A DNA stretch of 64,000 nucleotides from Forficula auricularia (lineage: Eukaryota; Arthropoda; Insecta; Dermaptera; Forficulidae), in assembly GCA_024734495.1 (NCBI GenBank), contig JALMQS010000880.1:186001-250000 (forward strand), written 5' to 3'. Made by a program: the position numbers and the translations under genes. Shown one piece after another: positions 23,801 through 34,025 of this stretch. The notes beneath the pieces are model-generated. The model was not told the DNA's origin. It saw nothing but the letters and a program-made list of their open reading frames with translations, and did no database searches. How positions within the stretch are numbered: the stretch's first letter is position 1; each line of letters starts with the position of its first letter.

Positions 23801-25997
23801 GTGTGCATCATATAATTTTAATTAAATTAAATTTTTATTAGTTTAAAAATACTTCATAAGATACATAATAATAATAATAAATTAGAAGAAAATGAGAACT
23901 TTCTCTTGGAATGGTCTCTGAAAATTTTGGGGATTGGGCAATTCATTTTGTAAGTGAACTACTATTTTTCTGATTGTCTCCATTTTTTAATCAGAAGTCA
24001 TGAAGCTGCAAATTTCTAAAATTTTATCAGCTCTTCATTTTGGAACATAAACGAACTTTCTATGGTATTCCGTTATTGTGTTTACGGAAATTCAGAGTGA
24101 CATGCAAAAAAAAATCATGATAAAAAATTACTGTTCTCTAGGTAATCAGACATTTATAAGCCCGAATAGATAAGAAAAATTAAACATTTCGAGATATTTT
24201 TTTAATTCTGACTGGCTCGCAGGCTGAGAAAGAAGGAAAAAATGTTCAATATCCAAGCGATACTGACCCCATGAAAAATAATATTTATAATTAAAAAGAC
24301 ATGATGAGGGCCAAGCCCTCGAAACTACAGTCTCAAACAAATAAATAATATATATATATATACATGTCAAAGCGCACAGTGTGCGCAGGCCAAGTTCGAG
24401 CATTGGTCTGGCCGTACACGTTGTACGCTATATTTACACGAACTATTGCGAGCCAATTTCGACCCCCCTGCAGCAGGGAACCCATTTGTAATATAGAGCT
24501 GAAATTATAAACATGTAATTATGTAATCCATATTGAGGAAAGTCCCAAATTTCGATAATATAGCTTAAATAGATTCTGAGATATGGACCTGGGAAAATAG
24601 CTAATTTTGGCACTCACTCACTCACTCACTGACAGGTCATCAAAACATATAGGGTACTTCCAATCTTCCCAGCATCATAAAATTTCGCCTGCTAGTAGAG
24701 TTTGGGACAGAAACAAAGGAAAAATTCCAAAAATCAAAACTTTCTATCTTTCAACACCTTCAAAATGGGGGGGGGGTCAAAAATGAAAATTCTAGCCCGT
24801 TGGACCAAACTCAACCAAATTTCCTAAACATATGTGGGCCCCTTGAAGGCTAGAAATGCAAAATATAACCACCCAATATAAGGGGAGGGGGTCAAAAATG
24901 AAAATTTTAGCCCGTTGGACCAACCTCAACCAAATTTTGTATACATATTCTGTGGACCCCCGGAAGGCTAGAAATGCAAAAAACACTCGAAAGGGGGGGG
25001 GGTCAAAAATAAAAATTCTAATCTTTTGGACCAACAGGCTTCCTCATAGCTTTCAAAAAGAAGATAAATCACAACCAAAACATTCTGTGAAAAAACAGGC
25101 CTAGTTCGAAAAAGTAGTGAAATCAAAAGTGTGTAGTCAAGTTAAATTCACCAAGAATAATTAAAGAAGAGAAAATAGTAGATCTCTCAACTTAATTATT
25201 CTTGGCGAATTTAACTTGGCTACACACTTTTGATTTCACTACTTTTTCGAACTTGACCTGTTTTTTTCACAGAATATTTTGGTTGAGATATATATTTATT
25301 TTATCTTTGTTTCTCTCTATGAATCAAGAACTCTGCTTCTCTCTCAAAATAAAAACTTTTCAATTAATTATGGTTATTTTGACATAAGAAAGGGTTTGTC
25401 GTTGACTTTACTCAACCCATGAGCCCTGGGGTTCTGACACCCCAAAACACCCCCGTGGCTAGGCCCTGGGTCCATAATATCTAAAAGGTTACCGACCGCT
25501 GATTTAGATGGACAGAAATGGTTTTATTGGAATAAAGGGGCCTCAAATTGGTTAAATAATATAAAGAAAAATTATTTGAAACTTCTGTGGGTAGAAACCT
25601 CACATCAAAATAGTCTAATTTTAAAAGTTTTGTCAGAAATTCTTCTTCTTTTAAACAGCCCAATTTGCAAAGCCTCAAATTAAGAATGTTCATTTGTCTC
25701 AATATCAATAATACCTTGGGTACATTATGAGAAAACTTTAAATTTTCTTTTATATTAAGAATTTCCACCTTGCCAACAATTGGAAGAAGGCTTATATATT
25801 GTCCATTAGAATTGAATGAAATATCTTGTATCATTCCACCTAAAAATAATATGAAAGAAAAATATTATTTTTGATAGTTCTATTTAATAAATCAAAATTT
25901 AATTATAATTACATGATTCGGATTGATATTCATGGAGCAAATCGTATGTTGAAAAATCGTGAATTTTTATACAATCCCCACTGGTGATTAAGTTCAT
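17892..25997 (-). CDS. NEDD1: NEDD1, centrosomal WD40 protein that recruits gamma-tubulin
   Basis: NEDD1 anchors the gamma-tubulin ring complex at centrosomes and spindles. Minus-strand exons: 25913-25997, 25715-25839, 21461-21577, 20999-21354, 20380-20654, 18896-19036, 17892-18616. All have GT/AG introns and matching phases; the product is about 607 aa (vertebrate NEDD1 about 660). The start MNLITSGDCIKIHDFSTYDL aligns with the vertebrate N terminus. WD-type repeats fill about 1-320: GSLNGISLWDCS; VGKNQITIYDIKN; then LNSIDLSSDGNNLAVGTLNG, ILLYDMRSFSKPFKTWKAHS, the most conserved NEDD1 block. A low-complexity Ser/Thr/Asn middle follows. The C terminus (about 500-607) is a coiled coil, DTKLENLLDSKLNTKFNELD, with the gamma-tubulin-binding-type ending VLKLRQENALLKTALEEKN. 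Intron 2 (4.1 kb) and intron 5 (1.3 kb) are swollen by transposons. The gene is divergent from the methyltransferase gene at 26499. Confidence 0.93.
19104..20352 (+). mobile_element. hAT transposon remnant filling NEDD1 intron 5
   Basis: Perfect 8-bp duplication TTATAGCT at 19096-19103 and 20353-20360. The ends are related to GTAGAGACCGGATTTTTATG (right end, inverted) and ATAGACCGGATTCCTATG (left). At about 19617-19710 a plus-strand frame reads PIMTVDVERFFSSYKSILSD, the hAT C-terminal dimerisation block, followed by a stop. The rest is decayed. Without it the intron would be about 86 bp. Confidence 0.85.
20747..20952. mobile_element. Decayed MITE in NEDD1 intron 4
   Basis: The right side reads, inverted, AAGGGCTCGTCCATAAAATA then CTTACG, like the ends of the element at 58815-59568. 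The left end (AGGGTTCATTTACTT) is poorly preserved. A TGTGACGTCACA palindrome lies inside. Confidence 0.45.
21919..21959. repeat. Left arm of a perfect 41-bp inverted repeat
   Basis: It pairs exactly, inverted, with 22930-22970 and encloses the LINE copy at 21960-22758. The sequence is AT-rich with centre TCTCATTAATATATTAAAGA. Confidence 0.85.
21960..22758 (-). mobile_element. 5'-truncated Jockey-like LINE in NEDD1 intron 2
   Basis: On the minus strand a frame at 22173-22685 encodes the C-terminal end of a non-LTR reverse transcriptase ORF: ISMLGVTLGSDLSWNDHIIS, YKAQIRPCLEYCSHLWRGAS, LDAIQRRAIRLTGDP, ALSLFYRYYHGFCSDEIKS. A stop cuts it at the end, then a 3' UTR with GTTGTACCTTCTTGGTGCAA and an A-run of about 17 (T-run at 21959-21976). 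It is related to, but distinct from, families A and B at 46.7-48.5 kb. Confidence 0.85.
22930..22970. repeat. Right arm of a perfect 41-bp inverted repeat
   Basis: Exact inverse of 21919-21959. It is followed by CTTCTCAATAGG; CTTCTCAATAGT also occurs at about 21790, so the flanks may share more ancestry. Confidence 0.85.
23030..23640 (-). mobile_element. LINE reverse-transcriptase 3' fragment, frameshifted
   Basis: Minus-strand pieces in two frames read KTKCLSISKTNQKCEIKLGD, QVSKFNYLEVEISSNRNLRE, then NKVCIYKTSVRPVLTYAAET, QLLRTTEMRIIRTIQGKTLR, and a further frame related to REWAAHVDRMGEDRLAKVAK. This order is typical of the C-terminal region of a common arthropod non-LTR element. Several frameshifts and stops make it dead. 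No poly(A) tail is seen. Confidence 0.75.
24247..24365 (+). repeat. Penelope-type repeat P1 with hammerhead-like motif
   Basis: ATACTGACCCCATGAAAAAT precedes the core at 24298-24332: GAC-ATGAT, stem GAGGG/CCCTC with loop CCAAG, GAA, AC-TACA-GT, C. Relative to the 61.36-kb copy it lacks two bases of CTGATGA. A TA run follows. Confidence 0.6.
24366..24660. repeat. Dispersed CACT-type repeat, copy 1
   Basis: Shares landmarks with 48601-48970: GCCAAGTTCG, TATATTTACACGAAC.A, TTTCGACCCCCC, then a CACT microsatellite (24620-24637) and GACAGGTCATCAAAAC. It is non-coding and unclassified. Confidence 0.55.
24740..25040. repeat. Tandem units of repeat U1
   Basis: About three units of roughly 115 bp, each with a G-run, GGTCAAAAATGAAAATTCTA, GCCCGTTGGACCAA, CTCAACCAAATTT and GGCTAGAAATGCAAAA. 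They are the inverse-orientation relatives of 12300-12480. Confidence 0.7.
25066..25290. mobile_element. Fold-back element, arms about 95 bp
   Basis: The left arm (about 25066-25161; CAACCAAAACATTCTGTGAA, TTCGAAAAAGTAGTGAAATC) is repeated inverted at about 25195-25290, leaving a loop of about 35 bp. Sequence after it (TTTGTTTCTCTCTATGAATC) belongs to repeat P1. It lies in NEDD1 intron 2. Confidence 0.75.
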
Positions 25998-26498
25998 TTT
26001 TATTTAGATAAAAATTATTGTTTATTATACGTTTAAAATATTAAATTAGACATAGAAGTTTATTTTAATATAAGGATTGACATGCAAGTTTAAAAGAACA
26101 GAGCAAATAAAATCTAAATTCAAATAAATAAAAATAAATATTTGGCGGTTAGAAATTCCAGGCTGACCAACCTCAAGAATATCCATTTAATAAACCTTTA
26201 AATTGAAAAATTAATATTTTTTAAATTCGATTTAAATAAAAATAAATTTATTCAATATCACAGTTTATTTTAATATTTATAAATTTCATGAATAGTATTA
26301 ATCTTTAAAATTTTAAAATTGAGTTAATGTTAAATAATCTGTCACTTTGCAATGTTCCAATGGCTGTAATTTTAAATATTTCTCCACGTGTACTTTTTGA
26401 CGCACTTCATTTGACAAGTGTATATTTATTAGAATATACATTTAAAACCAAAGTTTAATGTTATTCTGATTTGTTTCTAGTTAATATTAAATATAAAA
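25998..26498. promoter_or_regulatory. Shared divergent promoter region of NEDD1 and the methyltransferase gene
   Basis: The two start codons (25997 minus, 26499 plus) are 501 bp apart with no repeat seen between. No clear TATA box is placed. A CACGTG E-box lies at about 26384-26390. A head-to-head layout suggests a bidirectional promoter; this is inference. Confidence 0.5.
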
Positions 26499-29400
26499 AT
26501 GGATAAAAAATCTGAAGAATATTATAAATCATATGAGGATTTAACAGTAATTGAATTATTATTTTTTAATTAAACGATATACCATCTGTCAACTTTTCTT
26601 TTTTCTAGGTGCATAAAATAATGCTGGATGATAAACCAAGGACTTTAGCATATAAAAATGCCATATTCGCTCATAAAAAATCGTTTAGCAATAAAGTTGT
26701 TTTGGATGTGGGAGCTGGGACAGGTAAATAAACCCTTCAATATGTTTAAAAATATCTTTAGTAAAAAATACAGTTTTTTTTAATATTTATTGAAGAAGTA
26801 TCCCTTATCTATTTAAAATCTAAAAATTCCTTAAAGCAAACCAGGAATGCCTTCATTAAAAATCTTAATTCTAGTATTGAATCAATTTTTATATTATTGG
26901 ATTGGTGCATAATTATTAAATAAATAAATAAATAAATCTTTATTCCTCGACCCGCTTAGAGGCACAAGTCCTCGGTGGCTAGGTCCTCCAAACATCAATA
27001 CAATCTAGCTACAATACATTAACAAACATCAATACAAATTAATTACAACAATTGGGGAGTCGGGTAGGCTAGGCGGTAGCATGTCAGCCAGCTAACCAAG
27101 AGGACCCGAGTTCGAATCCGACTCGAGGCATCCGGCTAAAATCTGACCCCTGGGTAGAGACAAATTTAAATAAAATAAATAGTATCGTAAATGGCTTATG
27201 GCTAGAAAGGCCGAAAAGCCAAAAAAAAAAAAAATACAACAATATAACAAATAATAAACAAGTAAAAAAAAGAAAAAGAAAAAAATAGAAATGTATGCTC
27301 ATTAACAAATAACATCAAAAGACAAAAAGTAATTTAAAAATTCCGCGCAAAAACCCGATTTCAGGAGCAAGCGACGCATTAGCCATCCCGGCATTTGTCA
27401 CAAGTTGTCAAGGAAACCTGGTCAAAACCTTAACAAGGATGATATGACCTCTCTCTACCTCAGCTAATCTCTGCTTGTGAGAACTAAATAAATTTTTTTA
27501 CAATTCTAGGACTTTAGGACTTGACAAAATTTATAATTGATTTAATTATAGGAGGCAGAAGATTATAATCCCAAGTAGTAATAAATACCTAGACAGACTT
27601 CCACAAATCAATGCAAGATCCTTCAAATGAATGCAAACCTACATATTAATATCTGAATTAACTAACTTGTAGGAACCAGACTGTATTTAAATTAATACCA
27701 TTCTTCACTATATCCTTATAATCTATATAACCATCTGAATCATCCTCATAAGAAAAATACCATCACTGGTTTCAACACCTATACTTCTAGTCCCAACCCT
27801 GGATTGACTACCCCTTTCAACCATATTATCTAAAAAAGAGAAAAAATATTTTAAAAATAAACAAAATATTTACCTTAGTAACGCAGAAATTTTCTTATTC
27901 CAGCCTAATTTCAAAACCAACCCTTGCTTTTCCTATCTCTAAATGGAAAGAAGAGTTAACAAACCCCCTTCCCCAAAAGAGACAAAAAAAGAACTAATAA
28001 AAACCTACAAAAAAGCTTCAATCACAAGACAGCTTTTTGTTTACCCACCAGACTTTAAAGAGACCTATTGCGGCCTTTTTTCGCGACTTTTCTTTAAAAC
28101 TTGGCGTTTGGTTTAATTTTTTTCATAAATCGAATCTTCACTTTTCAGTTAATGAAAATGAATATCGAAAATCATATTCGCTATATTATGCTCTACCACT
28201 TCGAGAAAGGTTGGAATGCAGCATGGTCATTTCGGGATCTCAACGAACTTTTTGGCGAAAGAACAATCAACAAAAGCCAATTTGAAAAATGGTTCAAGAA
28301 GTTCAAATCAGGCAATACAAATCTCGCAGATGAAAAAGAAAGAGCTCGGCCATCATATTTCGACGACCAGACACTTTTGACAGCCGTGGAAGTGGACGAA
28401 AGCTTAACAACCAGAATGTTGGCCGAAGACTTCATTGTGGACCATTCGACCATAGTTCGTCGTCTCAAAAAGCTCGGAAAAGTAGGAAAATTGGCTGCCC
28501 ACGAACTCTCCGATAACAACAAAGTCGAACGTGTCCGAATTTTCAGCGAAACGAACAAACTCTGTTCCTGAAGAATCTCGTCACTGGGGATGAATCGTGG
28601 GTTCTCTTCAAAAACGTCAAAAGAAAGAAGCTTTTTCACCCAAAGGAATCCAAAAAACGGTCACTGTAAGAAGGCAATGTGGTGTGTGCCATCTCAACTT
28701 GGCTTTTGCTGATTGTTCCTTTGCCAAAAAGTTCGTTGAGATCGCGAAATCACTCTGCTGTATTCAGTGGCGTATTCAGGGGGGGGGGGCAACAGCTCCC
28801 CCTATCTTTTGCCCTGCTTTCACTATTTACATCCTACCAAAATCAAAAGAGAAAAAATCAAGAAATTTGGGAAAATGAGTACCTTTTTAGATTTTTTTAT
28901 TTATATGTTTGGTGGACCGCTCTTTAAATCTGTAACTAGCTTAATCAAAGAAAAAGTAACGCCTATTGTTTATTTTAATGCACACCGTGTCTACCCACCC
29001 TGTTAAAAAAATTGTAAATTTACTATATGTTTACATAACAAATAGACAGGAAATTTACAAAATTGCGTATAGTAAAAAAAAATACTTGTATATTATATTG
29101 GTAAAAACACATTAACTCATTGCAAAAATACAAAAATAAATTCTAACTTTACTTTTTCCTTGTATTAATTAGATACGTATTACTAACTGTTGTAAGATTG
29201 CAATACTGGCATGTATCTAATATTATTAAAAAGTTTTGAGGCCGGACTTCCCATTTTTTTTATTTAAAATTATATAAGAAATTTTTAACAGTTCAGGAAA
29301 AAGAAAAAATATCACTTAATTCAAATTATTTTTGTTAGAGCAGTTTTGCCCCCACCCTCCCCAAAAGTCTGGCTAAGCCACTGGCTGCATTCCAACCTTT

Positions 29401-32400
29401 CTCGAATTGGTAGAGCATAATATGGCGAATGTGGATATGATTTTCGATACGCATTTTCATTAGATGAAAAGAGAAGATTATTTTTATGAAAAAAAATTAA
29501 ACAAAACGCCAATTTTTGAAGAAAAAAACAGGCACGAAAAAAAGCCACAATAATTATACACCAACCCAAAATGTAGGTAATCATTGTTATTTTTCATAAT
29601 AAATACTTGGGGTGCCAAAGAACTAACTTGTTATCTACCCTAATTTTTATTGAATAGCCATTTATATCACAGGAGCAAAGTTATTTATTTTCTCCCAAGT
29701 GTGACCGTCATTAAACACATATTGGAAAAAATTAACTATTGTTTTTGTGATATATAAATTGATTTTTATTCGACCTCATGCTAATTCTGAATTTTTTAAA
29801 TTTTTGCTTTAAATATTAATCGTACTTTTTTGGAGGGAGGGTCGGGTAGGCTAGGGGTTAGAATGTCAGCCTGCTAACCAAGTGGACCCGGGTTCGAATC
29901 CGACTCGAGGCATCCAGGGGGGTAGAGACAAATTTAAAAAATAAAATAATTAGTATCGTAAATTGGCTTATGGCTAGAAAGGCCGAAAAGCCAAAAAAAA
30001 AATAATCGGTAGCGGACTGGCAGATTTAGCCGGCCGTGGGAAATCTTAATGGACAGGCCCCGAAGAATTCATTTTTTCTGGTGGGGATCATTACCGTTAG
30101 AGTTAGTCCTAATTTTAAAATTTGTCATCGCTTTGTTTTTCTTTTGAAAATTAAATTCGATTGACAAATAACATGTGTCGGGGTATGCTGGTCCCGGTAC
30201 GACTTGTGCAACGGGAAATCTTTCTGCCCAGCTCTCCTCTGAATTTAATTAAAGTACCTGGAGCACCGAGCGATGCTCGGTAACTTTTTGCCTCTAAATA
30301 GCTTAAGTTTAAAATTTCAAGGCTCTGCGACTTACCGAAGACGAGATATGAACGATTCTAGGACATTTTCTTCCATCCCTGAATACAATCCAGTAACTAA
30401 TACCAGACTCTCTAAATCGCTGGTCTAACTAAAAAGCATTTATAGATACAATTGCATCATATTCACCTATTCGATAAAATCATTTATTCCTTTAAAAGCT
30501 GACATTGCCCTTACTACCAACATCTCTTTGCTGTCGAACCACTCGATTTGCCAATACGTTTATCCCGATGACTTTTAAGGACTGGAACTCTTTTCCCTTT
30601 TTCCATAGTCGTACAATAATATAAAATTAAGAAATATAAAAAAAATTCTCTACAGGCATTTATTCTTGAATTAAAATTTATTTTAATAAAAATAAAAATA
30701 ATTTTTCATAATTTAAATTTAAAAAGAAAAAAATTGTTTTTATCAAAGTATTCAAATATATGCATTTATCCACAAATATGCAAAATAAAAATGGGTTTAA
30801 TTCTAAATACACCAATTCGGAAAGGAATTTGGTCAACTGCTTTAAAAATGCAGGCAAATTAAATTTACATTTGCATAAAAATCCGGTCCCTGCTTAACAT
30901 AAAACAAATATATTTTAGCTTAACACGATTTTCTCCAAGTTTTATCCATCAAACATTACACTATTTTTAACTTAACATTACACTGGATGCGATTCAGAAG
31001 CGAGCAATTAAACTAATAGGAGACCCGGCTAACCAACTCACTCGACTCCCTGGCTCACCAAAGAACCGTTTCTGCCCTTTCCCTGTACTACATATACTAT
31101 CACGGTGTCTGTTCAGTCGAGCTGAAATCAATTATCCCCCCTAAAGCCCTCTTTACGAGAAACACGCGGTTTTCGAATGCTCAGCACCCCTTCGCTGTCA
31201 AATTGGATAAAAGTCGAACAAGGGCTTTCGCCAACTCTTTTATCCCTATGACCTCCAGAGACTGGAACTCGCTCCCTGCCACCATCTTTCCCGCGACTTA
31301 TAACCTTCAGCTATCTAAGACGCGTATCCACAGATACCTTCGACCCCCGCCCAGCCCATAAAATTATTTCTTCTTTTCACGATGGAAGGGCCAACCCAGG
31401 CCTTTAGGCGTTGCACCTTATTGGTGTAACTCCTTCTCTCATCATTTTCATAAAAAAACAACATATTCATCTAACTACTAATCCTTAATCCACTCTTCAA
31501 ATGACAAGTACTTTTGCCAATAAACAAAAAGACTATCTGAATTAAGTCAAATAAATAGATCAATTTCTGAAATAACATTGCTTTCATATTTGTAATCTGG
31601 CACAAATTCTCTATTAATTTAATGTTTCTTATAATCTTTCTACAATTAATTTTATCGAAAACTAGTATATTTGCATAATGAACTTTTTAAATCTCGTTAT
31701 TATATGCTTGCATATTGAGCTAATTTATTTTATTTTAATAGGCATTTATTTTATTTTATTTAAAAAGAACCGTGTTTGGTGGCCCTATTTTATTTAAATT
31801 GAATTGGCTAAGGGGCCAGTAAGGGAAAAATAAAAAGTTGAAATAAAAGTCAACTTCTATTTGTTACTTTATTTTGGGCAGACGTAATTATTTATTATTT
31901 TATTTTATATGGAAAAAATCACTAATAGCAGGATATCAGTGCACTTAGTGGTTCTATAATAAATATATTTATTCTCAATAATATTTAGTCAAAATATAGA
32001 ACTCAAAAATTAAATTATTTTTCAAAAATTAAAAATTTTATTTCAGGTATACTCTCAGTTTTTTGCGCCCAAGCTGGAGCAAAAAAGGTCTATGCTGTTG
32101 AAGCTTCTAATATTGCTGTCCTTATAAAACAAGTTATAAAGGAAAATAATTTTACCGATGTAATAGAGGTAATGTTTTAACTAAATGTTTATATTTTCTT
32201 CCTTTGTTAGAAATAAAATTAGTGAACTAATATTTAATTTTCTTTTAAGGTAATAAATAAACGCATAGAAGATATTGACCTAACTCAAATAGAACAAGTT
32301 GATATTATTGTCTCTGAATGGATGGGTTTTTATTTACTTCACGAAGGAATGCTAGATTCGGTTTTATATGCCAGAGATAAATTTTTAAAACCAGGAGGTT

Positions 32401-33050
32401 TAATGTTTCCAGAGACTGCAGAACTTTGGGCCGCTCCATGCTCCTTGCCTTCTCATTGGGATTATTGGGAAAATGTTTATGGAGTTAATATGAAATGTGC
32501 CGGCCTAGCGTATCGAAACATAAAGTCTCAACAACCAGACATAGCACTTATCAAACCAGAAGACCTACTCTCGACTCCACATTTGATTAAAGCTTTTGAT
32601 TTGACCCAAATAACTAGCCAAGAACTAGATTCGATTGATTCTAAGGCCATTGTTGTAGCCAAAAAGAACGGTCTTTATCAAGCAATATGCGTCTATTTTA
32701 TTTGCACATTTCCATCATTTGATTGTGATACAAACGGATCGGTTACTGTGACTCTTTCTACTGCACCTGATGAACCAGAAACTCATTGGAAACAGACAAT
32801 TATTGCCTTACCTGAACAAATTGAAATTGAATCAAAAGAACCTATTGCTTGGGATATGAGCATTGTACGAGATATGCAATATCGACGGCATTATGATATC
32901 CGAGTTACTCTTCTTGATGCTTCCACTGAAAATCATCCTCTACCATGTAATTGTTATTTGACCAAATGCATAGTAATAAAAACTTATTTGGAACAAACGC
33001 CTGACGAAGACTCCGAGTCAGATAATAATCCAATAATAGAAGATGATTAA
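26499..33050 (+). CDS. Art8: Type I protein arginine N-methyltransferase, Art8/PRMT6-like
   Basis: Transfers methyl groups from S-adenosylmethionine to arginine in proteins such as histones. Exons: 26499-26546, 26609-26723, 32047-32168, 32250-33050, with GT/AG introns and matching phases; 361 aa. The start is the first in-frame ATG of exon 1 ([20 protein letters not shown]). Motif [14 protein letters not shown] is at 46-58, and post-I VYAVEAS at 69-75 with the ribose-binding Glu73. The double-E loop [11 protein letters not shown] (117-127) has both catalytic glutamates, Glu118 and Glu127. The THW loop is at 273-275. The C-terminal beta barrel ends in an acidic tail ([17 protein letters not shown]). 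The double-E loop wording and the ending ([12 protein letters not shown]) fit arthropod Art8 better than PRMT1; Art8 versus PRMT6 naming is uncertain. All key residues are present. Intron 2 (5.3 kb) is packed with SINE, mariner, hAT and LINE insertions. Confidence 0.93.
27055..27234 (+). repeat. tRNA-derived SINE, copy 1
   Basis: Head GTCGGGTAGGCTAGGCGGTA, B-box AGTTCGAATCC (27109-27119), body GGTAGAGACAAATTTAAA, tail GGCTAGAAAGGCCGAAAAGC followed by an A-run. It is the same family and strand as 29836-30002. It lies in methyltransferase intron 2. Confidence 0.85.
27240..28024. other. Intron sequence, nothing recognised
   Basis: Part of methyltransferase intron 2. No exon, RNA gene or classified repeat is seen. 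Confidence 0.45.
28025..28764 (+). pseudogene. Mariner transposase, broken
   Basis: The plus frame from 28101 gives the N-terminal helix-turn-helix region of a mariner transposase: [79 protein letters not shown]. It then stops; in other frames [19 protein letters not shown] and later pieces follow. The catalytic C-terminal half is missing and the left terminal repeat is truncated. Interrupted at 28765 by a hAT MITE. Confidence 0.85.
28765..29383. mobile_element. Non-autonomous hAT element inside mariner sequence
   Basis: Left end CAGTGGCGTATTCAG followed by a G-run; right end, inverted, CAGTGGCTTAGCCAGAC. The flanking 8-mers GCTGTATT (28757-28764) and GCTGCATT (29384-29391) differ at one base. 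The 619-bp interior has no recognisable transposase. Confidence 0.75.
29384..29573 (-). mobile_element. Inverted mariner 5' end fragment
   Basis: On the minus strand it starts with a mariner-type terminal sequence (TACATTTTGGGTTGGTGTAT, then ATTGTGGC), the 5' UTR and the first codons (ATGAAAATGCGTATCG...). These match the plus-strand fragment at 28060-28210. It is opposite in orientation to that fragment. Confidence 0.75.
29836..30002 (+). repeat. tRNA-derived SINE, copy 2
   Basis: GTCGGGTAGGCTAGGGGTTA, a perfect B-box GGTTCGAATCC at 29891-29901, the same body, tail GGCTAGAAAGGCCGAAAAGC and an A-run. It lacks a short stretch after GGCATCC relative to copy 1. Confidence 0.85.
30005..30245 (+). 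repeat. Unclassified DNA-element fragment
   Basis: Starts TAGCGGACTGGCAGATTTAG, which recurs inverted at 2755-2812, and ends near GGAAATCTTTCTGCCCAGC. It abuts the SINE tail directly. Confidence 0.4.
30755..30900. mobile_element. Solo end of the hAT family seen at 19104-20352
   Basis: GCATAAAAATCCGGTCCCTG near 30871-30890 matches the right end of the NEDD1 intron element. TATGCA-type repeats precede it, as in the full copy. Confidence 0.5.
30978..31457 (+). mobile_element. Jockey-like LINE family B, 5'-truncated copy
   Basis: Begins at CACTGGATGCGATTCAGAAG (LDAIQKR), carries [24 protein letters not shown] coding sequence with a small deletion, then [19 protein letters not shown]. The 3' UTR (CACGATGGAAGGGCCAACCC, TTGGTGTAACTCC) ends near a short A-run. 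It serves as the intact reference for the interrupted copy at 46755-48477. Confidence 0.8.
31460..32046. other. Intron sequence, nothing recognised
   Basis: AT-rich end of methyltransferase intron 2, ending in the TTTCAG acceptor. Confidence 0.5.
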
Positions 33051-33105
33051 ATGCTCAGCTTTCTTCAAAGGTCTTTCCCGAATTTTGACTCAATTTGATA
33101 TTTTT

Positions 33106-33111
33106 AATAAA
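33106..33111 (+). terminator. Poly(A) signal of the methyltransferase gene
   Basis: AATAAA 56 bp after the TAA stop, followed by a T-rich stretch. Confidence 0.65.
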
Positions 33112-33521
33112 TCAGGAATTTTTTTTAATATTTTCTTTTTCTAATAATTATATTTTTAAAAGTTTCTCACAGAGATATTACATTTAATACGAAATAATAC
33201 CACATATGATAACTAGTCTTTTGTGACTCTAAATGAGAATTGAATGCACATTGCTCTATTTATTGGATATTATCAAAGGTCAAAAAGTAAATGCAATACA
33301 TTTTATTATGGGATCGTTCTTATATTAGGTCACGCCCCAGTGTTTTAATGAGGGCTCTAAGAAGTGTATAAACCGAAAGACAGGGAAGGAGAGGTTTTGC
33401 TATCGTGGTGTCACAATAATTCTCAAAATTAACAACATATTTAATACTTTTTCTACTATTAAAACCCGTATTTTTTCTTAGATTTTAAAACAGAAATTTC
33501 TTTTTGATAAGAGCTTCTGAC

Positions 33522-33661
33522 CAGGCACGGCTGAACGATCTTAGGCCAGGGGGGTCAAAACTTGGAAAGTGATGTAAACTTACTGGGGGGGTCTGGAGGC
33601 TATGGAATACGTAGACAAATTCCCAGGGGGGTCAGCTAACCCCACGGTTCCGCCGTCCCTG
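33522..33661. mobile_element. 140-bp hAT MITE with perfect target duplication
   Basis: Ends CAGGCACGGCTGAAC and, inverted, CAGGGACGGCGGAAC. CTTCTGAC is duplicated exactly at 33514-33521 and 33662-33669. The interior holds several G-runs and is non-coding. The perfect duplication suggests a fairly recent insertion. Confidence 0.85.
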
Positions 33662-33684
33662 CTTCTGACGAACAAAAGAAAATG

Positions 33685-33750
33685 TGCAAAGGCCACACTT
33701 GTGATTCTGAAGGCCACATGCGGCCTGAGGTTCCCCCACCCCTGACATAG
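33685..33750. repeat. hAT MITE end fragment
   Basis: AAGGCCACATGCGGCCTGAG followed by GTTCCCCCACCCCTG resembles the right end of the 13737-14014 element. Confidence 0.5.
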
Positions 33751-33944
33751 AGTAAAAAATCCAACTAATAATACAATAGGTGATATAAGGGGAGGGTATG
33801 GTGTTTAAAAGCGCAAAAAATTTGTGTGACGTAATATAGAGACGACCTAAAAATTTATATTTTTGATGCATATAGATTTGTATATTTTTGCTATAAAAAT
33901 TATTAAGGTATTTTTAATATATAAATTTTAAATTTAGTTAATAG

Positions 33945-34025
33945 ATGTGTTGATAGCCTAGTCGCCTAGAGGGTAGACTGTTAAACTAAAACTTTACAAA
34001 CTGGTTCAATTCTCAATCGGTATTT
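33945..34025 (+). repeat. tRNA-like SINE remnant
   Basis: TAGCCTAGTCGCCTAGAGGG (A-box-like) and TGGTTCAATTCTC (B-box-like) lie at tRNA-like spacing, but the intervening arms do not pair well. Confidence 0.35.

Noticed and set aside
25481..25714. Extension of the 117-codon frame beyond NEDD1 exon 2
   Set aside because: A GT donor after CCCAAG at 25715 matches the phase of the next WD40 exon; the extension has no WD40 similarity.
27055..27130. True tRNA gene because of A- and B-box-like sequences
   Set aside because: A second copy with the same body and tail exists at 29836, and the arms do not form a cloverleaf; it is a SINE.
28193..28639. 148-codon minus-strand frame
   Set aside because: It is the antisense shadow of the mariner transposase fragment.
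33632..33871. 79-codon minus-strand frame
   Set aside because: It runs through the end of a hAT MITE and an hAT end fragment.
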